64,000 nucleotides of DNA from Primorskyibacter flagellatus (GCF_900176485.1 NZ_FWYD01000004.1:62001-126000), one strand, 5' to 3'. Shown: positions 26,930 to 36,388, numbered from the stretch's first letter. Notes: generated by a model from the letters alone, not told the origin. Made by a program: numbers and translations.

Positions 26930-27937
26930 ATGAACACGCCATTGATAGACCCATTCCTGCGCCCGATCACCTACCTTCGGGTTTCGGTCACCGACCGGTG
27001 CGATTTCCGCTGCGTCTATTGCATGTCGGAGAACATGACCTTTCTGCCCAAGAAAGAGCTTCTGACGATGGAAGAGCTGGACCGGATGTGTTCGACCTTC
27101 ATCGGTCTGGGCGTTGAAAAGCTGCGCATCACCGGGGGCGAACCTCTTGTGCGCAAGGGCATTATGACCTTCTTCAATGATATGTCCCGGCATCTGGAAA
27201 GCGGCGCGCTGCGCGAATTGACGCTGACGACCAATGGATCGCAGCTGGAACGGTTTGCTCAACCGCTTTGGGATGCGGGCGTGCGGCGGGTGAATATCTC
27301 TCTCGACACGCTGGACGAAGGCAAATTCGCCGAGATCACCCGCTGGGGGCGTCTGCCGCAGGTTCTGCGGGGCATAGATGCGGCACAGAAGGTCGGCATG
27401 CGGGTGAAGATCAATACCGTCGCGCTGAAAGGCTTCAACGAGGACGAATTGCTGCCGCTGGCAGAATGGTGCGCCGAACGTGACATGGACATGACCTGGA
27501 TCGAGGTCATGCCGATGGGCGACATCGGCAATGAGAACCGTCTGGGACAATATTGGGCGCTGTCCGACCTGCGAGAGACACTTGGCCAGCATTACACGCT
27601 GACCGACCTGCCAGAGCGCACGGGCGGGCCTGCGCGCTATGTGCGGCTGGAAGAGACCGGGCAAAAGATCGGATTCATCACGCCGCTCAGCCACAATTTC
27701 TGCGAAAGCTGCAACCGTGTTCGGCTTACCTGCACGGGCGAATTGTTCATGTGTCTGGGCCAGGAAGACAATGCCGACCTCCGCTCCGCCCTGCGCAACC
27801 ATCCCGGCAGCGATGCGGCCTTGCAGGACGCGATCCGCGACGCCATCGCGCACAAGCCTAAAGGGCACGACTTTGATTATTCCAGACAGGCGCTGGACGG
27901 CCAGATGTCACGCCATATGAGCCATACAGGCGGCTGA
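26930..27937 (+). CDS. moaA: GTP 3',8-cyclase (molybdenum cofactor biosynthesis protein A)
   Basis: A radical S-adenosylmethionine enzyme that starts molybdopterin synthesis by converting GTP to 3',8-cyclo-7,8-dihydro-GTP. The radical SAM cluster is Cys24-x3-Cys28-x2-Cys31 (CDFRCVYC). The second, C-terminal [4Fe-4S] site is [18 protein letters not shown], and the chain ends in the conserved Gly-Gly tail (SHTGG). The length, 335 residues from ATG 26930, is normal. It is divergent from the lipoprotein gene, with no other moa gene alongside. Confidence 0.97.
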   Translation: MNTPLIDPFLRPITYLRVSVTDRCDFRCVYCMSENMTFLPKKELLTMEELDRMCSTFIGLGVEKLRITGGEPLVRKGIMTFFNDMSRHLESGALRELTLTTNGSQLERFAQPLWDAGVRRVNISLDTLDEGKFAEITRWGRLPQVLRGIDAAQKVGMRVKINTVALKGFNEDELLPLAEWCAERDMDMTWIEVMPMGDIGNENRLGQYWALSDLRETLGQHYTLTDLPERTGGPARYVRLEETGQKIGFITPLSHNFCESCNRVRLTCTGELFMCLGQEDNADLRSALRNHPGSDAALQDAIRDAIAHKPKGHDFDYSRQALDGQMSRHMSHTGG

Positions 27938-27948
27938 AAACGCCGCCT
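27928..27948 (+). terminator. GC-rich hairpin over the moaA stop codon
   Basis: AGGCGGC-TGAAAAC-GCCGCCT forms a perfect 7-bp stem with the moaA stop in its loop. It could mark the 3' end of the moaA transcript. Only a short TTG follows, so it is not a textbook terminator. Confidence 0.4.
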
Positions 27949-28063
27949 TGCGTCCGCGAAACGGGTGTCTGAGTGGCGAAATTTGGCGGGGCGCAGCATG
28001 ATGCGAAAGCAGTTCCCGGTCCGATATACTGAAAGCACCATCCGGTCCGACAAGCTGACAGGA

Positions 28064-28861
28064 TCAGGCCCAGTCCGGGCCCAGGTCGGCCTCCGCGCGA
28101 TCAATCCAGTGGTCTTTCAGCCAGGCACAGGGCCGCGAGTGGCGGATCCACGATCCTTTGTACCCCGTCACCGCCTCTGACATTTTTGGACGTCCGTGAA
28201 AGCAGACGACGCGCGCCTCGGGTGGCAGGATGGGATCGCGCAGGTAGTTGATCGGCGGCAGGCCAAGACAATCATATTTGAAGCTGACCACCAGTTCGCC
28301 GGGGATATAGGCAAAATCACTGTTGTCCATCGCCTTGTGCGAGGTGTAGCGCTGCTCCGATCCGCGCGCCTTTTCGACCTCTGCATAGGGGTTCGCGGCA
28401 AGGTCATTATACAGATAGCCGTGCCGCGCCGGATCGAAGCGAAAGACAGAGCCATGCCCGGTCGGGCGGCCCTTGCGCTTTTCCGTCCAGTCATGGCGCA
28501 TCGCGATCTTGTCGGCGGGCATCTGCCAGATCGGCGTCAGATCGCCGGTGATGACCACATCCAGATCGAACCCAAGGAATGGGCCATCCAGATCCGGCAC
28601 AAGACCTGGCCGAAACAGCGAGACCTTGCGCATCGCACCCTGCCGGTTGGCCACGGCGAGGGCTGCCGCCATCGGCTCTGCGTAGGGTTCGACGGGCAGA
28701 GGCAGCACCTCTATATCCGGGTGCAGTCCGTCGGTTTCTTCTGTCATGCAAAAGAACCGCACCGGCTGGGACAGGTTGCGCCGCACGCCTGAATACAGGC
28801 GGTTGACGTATTCCGGCCCGAACAGCGTGCCCCATTTGATACAGATGATATTGGCGACCAA
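28064..28861 (-). CDS. Probable glycosyltransferase-like protein
   Basis: A 265-residue protein with a Rossmann-like start (MVANIICIKWGT), a DLD motif in FLGFDLDVVITGDL that fits the metal-binding DxD of GT-A glycosyltransferases, and GELVVSFKYDC and RVVCFHGRPKMSE later. It resembles glycosyltransferase-related proteins found singly in Rhodobacteraceae; donor and acceptor are unknown. Translation starts at TTG 28861: GGAGGG lies 7 bases upstream and no suitable ATG exists near the N-terminus. There is no obvious signal or membrane segment, so it is cytoplasmic. Confidence 0.7.
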   Translation of the reverse strand: MVANIICIKWGTLFGPEYVNRLYSGVRRNLSQPVRFFCMTEETDGLHPDIEVLPLPVEPYAEPMAAALAVANRQGAMRKVSLFRPGLVPDLDGPFLGFDLDVVITGDLTPIWQMPADKIAMRHDWTEKRKGRPTGHGSVFRFDPARHGYLYNDLAANPYAEVEKARGSEQRYTSHKAMDNSDFAYIPGELVVSFKYDCLGLPPINYLRDPILPPEARVVCFHGRPKMSEAVTGYKGSWIRHSRPCAWLKDHWIDRAEADLGPDWA

Positions 28862-29161
28862 GCTGGGACCCTCCTGCGGCTTTCAGCGGGTGTTACTCTG
28901 GAACGATGCGGCATGCCAGAGGCGCGACACCGCTGCACAGGCAAATCACGATGGACTTTGCCAGAGCCATCGGACTTGCCGTTGATGATCTCAACAACGC
29001 CGGCACGGGGCGAACCGCGTCTCAGCTGAACGGTTCGCAGCGTACCGGCGATGGTCCATACCGCGCGGCGAACGTCATGCGTAAAGCCGGGATGCGCATA
29101 GAAAAACCTGCACCATTCGCTGATCTCCAACTATATCGCGAATGCGGTTCTTGACGGCATC
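28862..29161. other. 300-base space between the glycosyltransferase-like gene and argE
   Basis: No gene with firm support. The plus strand has an 82-codon open frame (28906-29154) reading MRHARGATPLHRQITMDFARAIGLAVDDLNNAG at its start in two pieces (MRHARGATPLHRQ; DFARAIGLAVDDLNNAG); its composition is plausible for protein but there is no good ribosome site. The region lies downstream of argE on the minus strand and should hold the promoter of the glycosyltransferase-like gene. I see no clear repeat or RNA. Confidence 0.3.
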
Positions 29162-30328
29162 TCAGGCCTCCTTCAGGCGGGACAACAGACGGCGCATGAA
29201 ATCATGGCCCGCCTCGAACTGTTCAACGGTGATATATTCGTCGGGCTGGTGGGCCTGTGCGATGTCACCCGGCCCGCAGACAACCGCCGAGTAACCGGCA
29301 TTCTGGAAATGCCCGGCCTCGGTGCCGTAGCTGACGACGTGGTTGCCATTGTCGCCTGTCAGCGCGCGCGCCAGTGCCTCGGCCTCGCCATCCTGTTCGG
29401 GCTGAAGGCCGGGGACTTCGTAGCGTTTGGTGATCTCGATATGGGTTTCGGGCCGGATCGCCTGCATGTCCGCCTCTATCTCGCGAACACGGGCCAGGTA
29501 GGCGTCCTTCCAATCCGTCAGAGACTCGCCGGGGACCACCCGAAAATCCATCCCCAGCCAACAGTGCTTGGCGGTGATGTTATGCGCAGTGCCGCCTTCG
29601 ATCTCTCCGACATGGCAGGTCGTCCAAGGTGGATCGAACATCGCGCCCAAAGTCGATGGTGTGCGCGCGCGGTTCTCGGCATTGCGTTCATTCGCCCAGA
29701 CGATCAGTTTCGCCGCCTCCATGATCGCATTCACGCCGGTATGCATCAGCGAACTGTGCACCTCGAACCCGACCACGCGGGTGTGAAACCCCTGACTGCC
29801 CTTGTGGCCGGTGACGGCCCGAAGCGTTGACGGCTCACCGATCAGCGCGGCGCTGGCTTTTGGCAGCTTGGCCGCCATCGCCTCGATCAGTGGCGGCGCG
29901 CCGGTGCAGCCGATTTCCTCGTCATAGCTGAGCGCCAGTTGCAACGGCCGCGCGACGCCATTGTGATGTGCCTCGACCAGCGCCCAGATCGCCAGCGCGT
30001 CAAAGCCCTTCATATCGGTGCAGCCGCGCCCGTAAAGACGCCCGTCGCGTTCGGTCACGGTCCAGGGGTCGGATGTCCAGGGCTGACCATCGACCGGCAC
30101 GACATCGGTATGCCCCGACAGAACCAGACCGCCCTCGACCTCCGGGCCGACATGGGCAAACAGCGCGGCCTTGTTGCCATCCTCGTTATAGTGGCGATGG
30201 CAGGTGATGCCCTGCCCGGTCAGATAGGTTTCAACCCAGTCAATCAGGTCGAGGTTGCTGTCCCGGCTGACGGTGGGAAACCCCACCAATTTGTCCATGA
30301 TCGCGCGTGGTGACAGTATATCAGACAT
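29162..30328 (-). CDS. argE: M20 deacylase, probable acetylornithine deacetylase
   Basis: A dizinc M20-family hydrolase of the ArgE/DapE group, 388 residues. Metal and catalytic motifs are SGHTDVVPVDGQPW near residue 75, RGCTDMKGFDA near 105, and the general-base glutamate in SYDEEIGCTGAPP near 135; the dimerisation domain lies in the middle. It most resembles acetylornithine deacetylase, but placement 8 bases after a peptide-transporter ATPase gene suggests it may act on N-acyl amino acids or dipeptides taken up by that transporter. The ATG at 30328 follows GAGAGGG. Confidence 0.85.
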   Translation of the reverse strand: MSDILSPRAIMDKLVGFPTVSRDSNLDLIDWVETYLTGQGITCHRHYNEDGNKAALFAHVGPEVEGGLVLSGHTDVVPVDGQPWTSDPWTVTERDGRLYGRGCTDMKGFDALAIWALVEAHHNGVARPLQLALSYDEEIGCTGAPPLIEAMAAKLPKASAALIGEPSTLRAVTGHKGSQGFHTRVVGFEVHSSLMHTGVNAIMEAAKLIVWANERNAENRARTPSTLGAMFDPPWTTCHVGEIEGGTAHNITAKHCWLGMDFRVVPGESLTDWKDAYLARVREIEADMQAIRPETHIEITKRYEVPGLQPEQDGEAEALARALTGDNGNHVVSYGTEAGHFQNAGYSAVVCGPGDIAQAHQPDEYITVEQFEAGHDFMRRLLSRLKEA

Positions 30329-30336
30329 TTGCCCTC

Positions 30337-32157
30337 TCAATACCCGCTATCCGATGTCAGCACCTTGTGACCTCCGCCCAGATCGGCATAGATCGACGGT
30401 CCGGGTTCATGGCCGACAGGGTGGATCGGAGACGGGATCGGTTTGAAATTCAACTCATGCTCGGATTTGCGGCGGCGTGGATCGGCGATCGGCACCGCCT
30501 TCATCAAGGCCTGTGTATACGGATGCTGCGGGTTTTCAAAGACCGCAGCGCGAGGGCCTATTTCGACAATCCGGCCCAGATACATGACGCCGACATGGTG
30601 GCTGACACGCTCGACCACGGCCATGTCGTGACTAATGAACAGGTAAGACAGCCCAAGATCGGCCTGCAACTCCATCATCAGGTTCAGCACCTGCGCCTGC
30701 ACTGACACATCCAGCGCCGAGACAGCCTCGTCCGCGACGATCAGCTTGGGGTTCAGCGCCAGCGCGCGGGCAATGGCGATGCGCTGGCGCTGCCCGCCTG
30801 ACAGTTCGTGCGGATAGCGGCGCAGGAAGCTGCGCGGCAATTCAACCCTGTCAAACAGCATCTCGACCCGCTCTTGCCGCGCGCGCCCGGTATGCGTTGT
30901 GTAGTTGCGCATCGGTTCGGCCACCTGATCCGCAAGCGTCATCTGCGGGTTCAGGCTGGCGAACGGGTCCTGAAACACCATCTGCATGTCCAGCCGCGCC
31001 TTGCGCAGATCACCCGCATTCAGCGCCACGATGTCCTTGCCGTCAATCTCGATCTCTCCGGACAGCGGTTCGACCAGCCGCAGGATCGACCGCCCGGCGG
31101 TGGACTTGCCGCACCCGCTTTCGCCTACCAGACTAAGCGTCTGGCCGCGATTGAGGTCGAAAGACAGATCCTCGACCGCATGCACATTGGCGATGGTGCG
31201 GCGAAAGAAGCCGCCCTTGACCGGAAAACGCGTGGTCAGGCCGCGCACTTTCAACAACACCTCGTTGCTTCCATGGATCGGCTTGGCGGCAAAGCGGTCA
31301 TCGCCCAACAGGCGCATCGGTTCGGGACAGGCCGTCCCGCGCATTTCGCCCAGTTTTGGAACCGCCGCCAGCAACGCCTTGGTATAGGCGTGCTGCGGGT
31401 TCTCGAAAATTTCCTCGACAGTGCCTTCCTCAACCTTGTTGCCGCGAAACATGACCACGACCCGGTCGGCCATCTGCGCCACCACCGCCATATCGTGAGT
31501 GATGAACATCACCGCCGTTCCGGTTTCACGCTTCAGACGGTCGATCAGGGCAAGGATCTCGGCCTGAATGGTCACATCCAGCGCGGTTGTCGGCTCGTCC
31601 GCGATCAGCAGGCGCGGCTTGCAGGCCAGCGCCATGGCAATGACAACGCGCTGGCGCATGCCCCCGGACAATTCATGCGGATACTGCTTCAGCCGTCTTT
31701 CCGGTTCCGGAATTCGGACCTGCCGCATCAGATCCAGTGCCTCTGCCACGGCCTCGCTTTTGGTCATGTCCTTGTGCAGGCGCAGCCCTTCTGTCAATTG
31801 CCGCTCGACGGTGAAGACAGGGTTCAGCGCCGTCATCGGTTCCTGAAAGATCATCCCGATTTCATTGCCACGGATCGCGCGCATTTGGTCCTGATCGGCG
31901 TGCGTCAGATCGATTTTGTCCCCGTCCTTGGGATCAAACAGCAGGTGCCCGCCGGCAATGGTTCCGCCACCGTATTCCACCAGCCGCATCAACGACAGCG
32001 AAGACACAGATTTGCCGGATCCCGACTCTCCCACGACGCAGACGGTCTCTCCGGGGTTGATGTCGAATGACATATCCTCCACCCCGACCACGGTACCGCC
32101 CTTGGTCTCGAACGTAACCCGCAGATTCTCGATGCGGGCAATAGCGTGGTCGAGCAT
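30337..32157 (-). CDS. Fused dipeptide/oligopeptide ABC transporter ATPase (two nucleotide-binding domains)
   Basis: A 606-residue protein with two complete ATPase domains in one chain, equivalent to DppD plus DppF. The first has Walker A GESGSGKS near 45, signature LSGGMRQR near 170 and Walker B LLIADEPTTALD. The second has Walker A GESGCGKS near 355, signature LSGGQRQR near 460 and Walker B LIVADEAVSALD. Both carry the oligopeptide-binding C-terminal extension. I use ATG 32157 after GGAGACGTGTC. It is divergent from the binding protein and permease genes that complete the transporter. Confidence 0.93.
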   Translation of the reverse strand: MLDHAIARIENLRVTFETKGGTVVGVEDMSFDINPGETVCVVGESGSGKSVSSLSLMRLVEYGGGTIAGGHLLFDPKDGDKIDLTHADQDQMRAIRGNEIGMIFQEPMTALNPVFTVERQLTEGLRLHKDMTKSEAVAEALDLMRQVRIPEPERRLKQYPHELSGGMRQRVVIAMALACKPRLLIADEPTTALDVTIQAEILALIDRLKRETGTAVMFITHDMAVVAQMADRVVVMFRGNKVEEGTVEEIFENPQHAYTKALLAAVPKLGEMRGTACPEPMRLLGDDRFAAKPIHGSNEVLLKVRGLTTRFPVKGGFFRRTIANVHAVEDLSFDLNRGQTLSLVGESGCGKSTAGRSILRLVEPLSGEIEIDGKDIVALNAGDLRKARLDMQMVFQDPFASLNPQMTLADQVAEPMRNYTTHTGRARQERVEMLFDRVELPRSFLRRYPHELSGGQRQRIAIARALALNPKLIVADEAVSALDVSVQAQVLNLMMELQADLGLSYLFISHDMAVVERVSHHVGVMYLGRIVEIGPRAAVFENPQHPYTQALMKAVPIADPRRRKSEHELNFKPIPSPIHPVGHEPGPSIYADLGGGHKVLTSDSGY

Positions 32158-32266
32158 GACACGTCTCCGGGTTTCGCAGAGCCCGACGCTAGCGACAGAG
32201 AACATGTTGTGTCAAATCCGGACAGGTATTTCCCGCAGCCAAGTCTTGATTTTTTGCGAAAGTCTG

Positions 32267-32293
32267 TTTCGATAGGTAGATGAGGGATCGAAA
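32267..32293. promoter_or_regulatory. Inverted repeat in the divergent transporter promoter region
   Basis: TTTCGAT (32267-32273) and ATCGAAA (32287-32293) form a 7-bp dyad spaced by 13 bases, in the 234-base region between the divergent ATPase and binding-protein genes. The spacing fits a dimeric regulator binding adjacent faces of the helix. Further ATCGAAAC/CGATTG-type half-sites follow. The regulator is unknown. Confidence 0.35.
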
Positions 32294-32391
32294 CCGATTG
32301 CAACGATTGGAAAAACGGCAAATGCGACCCGTCCTGCTTTTTACAACCGCACCGCGGCATTCTCTCCAAAAGTTCAACTCGGAGCTATGAA

Positions 32392-34095
32392 ATGACACTG
32401 AAAACCTTCCTTATCGGTGCCGCGGCAACGACCGTTTTTGCGCCGATGGCCATGGCCGAGCGTGGCGCGGATGGCCATGTCGGGATCATTTACTGGCAGG
32501 CACCGTCGATCCTGAATGCCTATCTGTCGAACGGCACCAAGGACATCGAATCGGCATCACTGGTCAGTGAACCGATGGCGCGTTTTGATCCAACGGGGCA
32601 ACTGGTTCCCTTTCTCGCGGAAACTGTTCCCACGGTGGATAACGGCGGGGTCAGCGAAGATCTGATGTCGATCACATGGAAGCTGAAAGAAGGCCTGCTA
32701 TGGTCTGACGGGACGCCGGTCACATCGGCGGACGTGCTCTTTAGCGCAGAATATTGCATGCATCCCGAAGGCGGTTGTTCGCAATTTGCCAAGTTCGACG
32801 GCATCAAGGATATCGAGGTGCTCGACGAGCTGACCGTCAAGGTAAATTTCGAAGAACCCAAGCCCTACCCCTACACCGCCTTCATGGGCAACCAGTCGCC
32901 GATCATTCAGAAGGCGCAATTTGAAAGCTGCATGGGTGCCAAGGCCCCGGAATGCACCGAGGCAAATTTTGCGCCCATTGGCACCGGCCCTTTCGTTGTC
33001 ACCGACTTTCGGCCAAATGACGTTATCCAGATGAAGGCCAATCCCCACTACCGCGATCCCGAAAAACCGGCCTTTGCAACGCTGACCTTCAAAGGCGGCG
33101 GCGACGCCATGGCCGCGGGCCGGGCGGTTCTGGAAACCGGCGAATTCGACTATGCATGGAATCTGCAACTGTCGCCAGACGTGCTGGCCGATATGGCGGA
33201 CGGCGGCAAGGGCAAGCTGGTATCCGCCTTCGGCACGTTGGTGGAACGGCTGGAAATGAACTTGACCGACCCCTCGCCCGACCTGGATCCGGATATGCGC
33301 GCCACACGCGAGGCACCGCACCCGTTCCTGACGGATCAGGCCGTGCGCGAGGCGCTGTCGATGGCCATCGACCGTGATTTGCTGGTCGAGATCGGCTATG
33401 GTCAGGCTGGCCGGCCCACATGCAACCTGGTCCCCGGCCCCGAGATCTATGCATCCGACAACACCGGATGTCTCACCCAGGACATCGAGGGTGCCAAGGC
33501 GATGCTGGATGAGGCTGGCTGGGTGGACAGCAATGGCGATGGCATCCGCGACAAGGACGGTGTCGAACTGTCGATCCTGTTCCAGACCTCGACCAATGCC
33601 GTACGTCAGGACTTTCAGGCGCTGATCAAGCAGTGGTGGTCCGAACTGGGTGTCGAGACAGAGCTGCGCAACATCGACGCTTCGGTGTTTTTCGGTGGTG
33701 ATCCGGGCAGCCCGGACACGTTCCAGAAATTCTATGCCGACGTTGAAATGTACGCCAACAATTTCGACGGCACCGACCCGCAAGCTTTTCTGGCCAACTA
33801 TCGCTGTGACAAGGAACCCCAGCCGGACAACCAGTGGCAGGGACAAAACATCAACCGCTATTGCGATCCCGAATACGATACGTTGATCGACGAGCTGTCC
33901 AGAACGGCAGAAATCACTAAACGGTCGGAGCTGGCCAAGAAGCTGAACGACATGCTGACCAAGGAGACCTTCACCATCGTTCCACTGGTTGACCGTGGTC
34001 GCGTGTCCGCACATGCCAATGACCTTGGCGGCGTGCGGCTTAATACATGGGACTCCGAGATCTGGAACGCTGCGGATTGGCACCGTATCAAGTGA
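32392..34095 (+). CDS. Peptide ABC transporter substrate-binding protein
   Basis: A family 5 extracellular solute-binding protein (DppA/OppA type), 567 residues. The signal peptide is MTLKTFLIGAAATTVFAPMAMA with cleavage before ERGADG. The mature lobe motifs include GHVGIIYWQAPSILNAYLSNG, the LSPDVLADMADG region and the family's GGCSQFAKFDG/IGTGPFVVTDF block. The exact ligand (di- or oligopeptide, possibly another small cargo) cannot be read. The ATG at 32392 follows GGAGCTATGAA. The two permease genes follow after a hairpin. Confidence 0.9.
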   Translation: MTLKTFLIGAAATTVFAPMAMAERGADGHVGIIYWQAPSILNAYLSNGTKDIESASLVSEPMARFDPTGQLVPFLAETVPTVDNGGVSEDLMSITWKLKEGLLWSDGTPVTSADVLFSAEYCMHPEGGCSQFAKFDGIKDIEVLDELTVKVNFEEPKPYPYTAFMGNQSPIIQKAQFESCMGAKAPECTEANFAPIGTGPFVVTDFRPNDVIQMKANPHYRDPEKPAFATLTFKGGGDAMAAGRAVLETGEFDYAWNLQLSPDVLADMADGGKGKLVSAFGTLVERLEMNLTDPSPDLDPDMRATREAPHPFLTDQAVREALSMAIDRDLLVEIGYGQAGRPTCNLVPGPEIYASDNTGCLTQDIEGAKAMLDEAGWVDSNGDGIRDKDGVELSILFQTSTNAVRQDFQALIKQWWSELGVETELRNIDASVFFGGDPGSPDTFQKFYADVEMYANNFDGTDPQAFLANYRCDKEPQPDNQWQGQNINRYCDPEYDTLIDELSRTAEITKRSELAKKLNDMLTKETFTIVPLVDRGRVSAHANDLGGVRLNTWDSEIWNAADWHRIK

Positions 34096-34105
34096 TCTCA
34101 TGCCT

Positions 34106-34129
34106 TGGGGCGGGCCAAAACCCGCCCCA
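34106..34129 (+). terminator. Hairpin between binding-protein and permease genes
   Basis: TGGGGCGGG-CCAAAA-CCCGCCCCA gives a perfect 9-bp stem with a 6-base loop, 10 bases after the binding-protein stop. Such intercistronic hairpins in ABC operons commonly cap the upstream message or attenuate read-through, giving more binding protein than permease. No T-run follows. Confidence 0.55.
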
Positions 34130-34212
34130 TGACTGACCCGCCGCAACGCCCCAACCCTGTGGCGCAAATTCAGTCACTCCGACAGCAAGACTGACCCGCA
34201 AAGGCGCCGTGC

Positions 34213-35220
34213 ATGCTGACCTTCACGATCCGACGACTGGTCCTGTCGATCCCGACGCTTTTGCTCATCAGCCTTGTGATTTTTCTTCTGCTGGAACTTG
34301 CACCGGGCGATCCCACGGCCGCACAACCCCTGACAATCCCGCCCGAAGTCAGAGAGCGTCTGCGCGAGGCGTTGGGACTGGGCGAGCCGCTTCATGTCCG
34401 CTTTGTCAAATGGATCGTGCAGTTTTTCTGGGTCGAACCGCAGGTCCTGATTGACCATGTGTTCGGCACCACATTCTCTGAAGGCAAGCAGCGGCTGATC
34501 AGCTGGCAAACCCGTTCGCCCATCATGGACATTGTGGTGCAACGCATGCCGCAAACGCTGTGGGTGGTGGGGCTAAGCTATGTCGTCGGTGTCTTGATCG
34601 CCCTGCCCATCGGCATTCTTTCCGCCTACCGGCAATATTCCATTTTCGACCAGATCGGCACATTCGTGTCGATGCTGGGCTTTTCGGTGCCGACCTTCTT
34701 TACCGGCGTTCTGTTGATCGTGATCTTCTCGGTCCATCTGGGCTGGTTCCCGTCGATCTACGACACCACGCTTGTGGTAAATTCATGGGATAACTTCCTG
34801 GCGCAACTGCGCCAGATGGTGATGCCGGTCTTTGTGCTGGCGCTGTTCAATGCCGCGCAGATCAGCCGGTTCATGCGCGCCTCCATGCTGGACAACCTCA
34901 ATCAGGACTATGTGCGCACGGCACGCGCCAAGGGCCTGTCCGAACGGGTCGTCGTGCTGGTCCACGTGCTGCGCAACTCCATGATGCCGGTGGTCACGGT
35001 GATCGCGCTTGGCGTGCCGCAGGTCTTTGGCGGCGCGATCATCACCGAACAGGTGTTCAAGGTGAACGGGATCGGGCAGTTGCTGATCACCGCCATTCAG
35101 GCCAATGACCTGCCGATGGTGCAGACCCTGACCTTCATCTTCGCAGTCCTCATCGTGCTGTTCAACCTGATCGCGGACGTGCTTTACGGCGTGCTTGACC
35201 CCAGGATCCGCTATGACTGA
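34213..35220 (+). CDS. Peptide ABC transporter permease, DppB type
   Basis: The first inner-membrane permease of the transporter, 335 residues and about six helices. It begins MLTFTIRRLVLSIPTLLLISLVIF, the standard DppB opening, and contains the EAA loop in ARAKGLSERVVVLVHVLRNSMMPVVT near residue 235, which contacts the ATPase. The C-terminus RIRYD overlaps the start of the next permease by 8 bases. It is preceded by AAAGGCG and a hairpin. Members form heterodimers with DppC-type permeases. Confidence 0.93.
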   Translation: MLTFTIRRLVLSIPTLLLISLVIFLLLELAPGDPTAAQPLTIPPEVRERLREALGLGEPLHVRFVKWIVQFFWVEPQVLIDHVFGTTFSEGKQRLISWQTRSPIMDIVVQRMPQTLWVVGLSYVVGVLIALPIGILSAYRQYSIFDQIGTFVSMLGFSVPTFFTGVLLIVIFSVHLGWFPSIYDTTLVVNSWDNFLAQLRQMVMPVFVLALFNAAQISRFMRASMLDNLNQDYVRTARAKGLSERVVVLVHVLRNSMMPVVTVIALGVPQVFGGAIITEQVFKVNGIGQLLITAIQANDLPMVQTLTFIFAVLIVLFNLIADVLYGVLDPRIRYD

Positions 35221-36175
35221 GCCCACCTCCAAGGTCATTCCCGGATCAGGCGGGGCAACCCCGGCGGGGGCATTGCCCGACCCGATCCCGGTCACACCGC
35301 CGCGCAGCCACTGGCGCGATGTCTGGGACCAGTTCAAGCGCCACAAAGGTGCCTTGCTGGGCGGGATCATCTTTATGCTGATCGTTCTGGCGGTTTTCCT
35401 GGGCCCGTTTTTCTGGTCGATCGACGCCGGTTACATCGACATTCGCGCCCGCAATCAGGGCCCGAGCCTCGCCCATCCGTTCGGCACCGACCAACTGGGC
35501 CGGGACACGATGGCGCGGATGATGGCGGGCGGGCAAACCTCTGTCGCGGTGGGCATCACCGCAATGGCGCTGGCACTGGTGCTGGGCAGCTTCGTAGGCC
35601 TGATCGCGGGCTATTTTCGCAAACTCGACGGGCCACTCATGCGGCTGACGGACCTGTTCCTTGCCTTGCCCCTGCTGCCGCTCCTGTTGGTCATGGTGAT
35701 GCTGTTCCGAGGCGCGCTCAACCAGGCTTTCGGCCCCGAGACCGGCATCTTCATCCTGATCGTCGGTGCCATCGGCCTCACAAGCTGGATGCCCACGGCC
35801 CGGATCGTGCGCGGCGATGTGCTGGCGCTGAAAGAGCGCGAATTCGTACTGGCCGCGCGTTCGATCGGGACGACCAACACCAAGATGATCATCCGGCACA
35901 TTCTGCCCAATGTGATGTCGCCGATCATGGTGTCCGCGACATTGGGCATTGCCAACGCGATCATCACCGAAAGCGCGCTGTCCTTTCTGGGGCTGGGCTT
36001 TCCGCCCGACTTCCCCACCTGGGGCCGGTTGCTGTTCGACGCAGTCGATTACCTCCAGCAATATCCAGAGCGGGTGATCTGGCCGGGCGTGGCGATCTCC
36101 TTGACGGTGCTGAGCGTGAATTATCTCGGCGACGGGCTGCGCGATGCGCTGGATCCGCGCATTCGTGGGCGCTAA
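35213..36175 (+). CDS. Peptide ABC transporter permease, DppC type
   Basis: The second permease, 320 residues. After a hydrophilic start (MTEPTSKVIPG) comes a DppC-type N-terminal segment (SHWRDVWDQFKRHKGALLGG), five to six helices, and the EAA loop in AARSIGTTNTKMIIRHILPNVMSPIM near 225. It ends with LRDALDPRIRGR, typical of the family. I use the ATG at 35213, which overlaps the upstream stop region by 8 bases; the frame continues 18 bases further upstream. Confidence 0.93.
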   Translation: MTEPTSKVIPGSGGATPAGALPDPIPVTPPRSHWRDVWDQFKRHKGALLGGIIFMLIVLAVFLGPFFWSIDAGYIDIRARNQGPSLAHPFGTDQLGRDTMARMMAGGQTSVAVGITAMALALVLGSFVGLIAGYFRKLDGPLMRLTDLFLALPLLPLLLVMVMLFRGALNQAFGPETGIFILIVGAIGLTSWMPTARIVRGDVLALKEREFVLAARSIGTTNTKMIIRHILPNVMSPIMVSATLGIANAIITESALSFLGLGFPPDFPTWGRLLFDAVDYLQQYPERVIWPGVAISLTVLSVNYLGDGLRDALDPRIRGR

Positions 36176-36317
36176 GCGCGCCAACGCCAGAAAGGTCCAG
36201 TTTCCCACAACTGTCGAGCGTTGCAGTCCGCATGTTTCGTGCTGCTCGCTCGGCACGGACGAATACACCGCGCGGCCTGCCAATGTAGAACATCATTCCA
36301 AACACACGCATCCACAC

Positions 36318-36353
36318 GGCCAATTTTTGCTTGATTGCAGCAAAAATTTGGCC
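36318..36353. promoter_or_regulatory. Long AT-rich inverted repeat upstream of the YeeE gene
   Basis: GGCCAATTTTTGCT (36318-36331) pairs with AGCAAAAATTTGGCC (36339-36353) around a 7-base centre, with one bulged base. It lies 35 bases before the YeeE-type ATG, in the 213-base gap after the transporter operon. It is a candidate operator for the YeeE gene; it could also be the end hairpin of the permease operon. The rest of the gap shows nothing clear. Confidence 0.45.
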
Positions 36354-36388
36354 CAGATGCGGACAGTTTTCCAAACAGGGGCCGCGCC

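Noticed and set aside
26846-27868. Minus-strand extension of the lipoprotein frame opposite moaA (500 codons in all).
   Set aside because: The lipoprotein signal peptide fixes the start at 26845, and moaA on the plus strand has its radical SAM cysteines.
35246-36283. A 345-codon minus-strand frame opposite the DppC-type permease.
   Set aside because: Shadow frame with no domain; the plus strand holds a normal permease.
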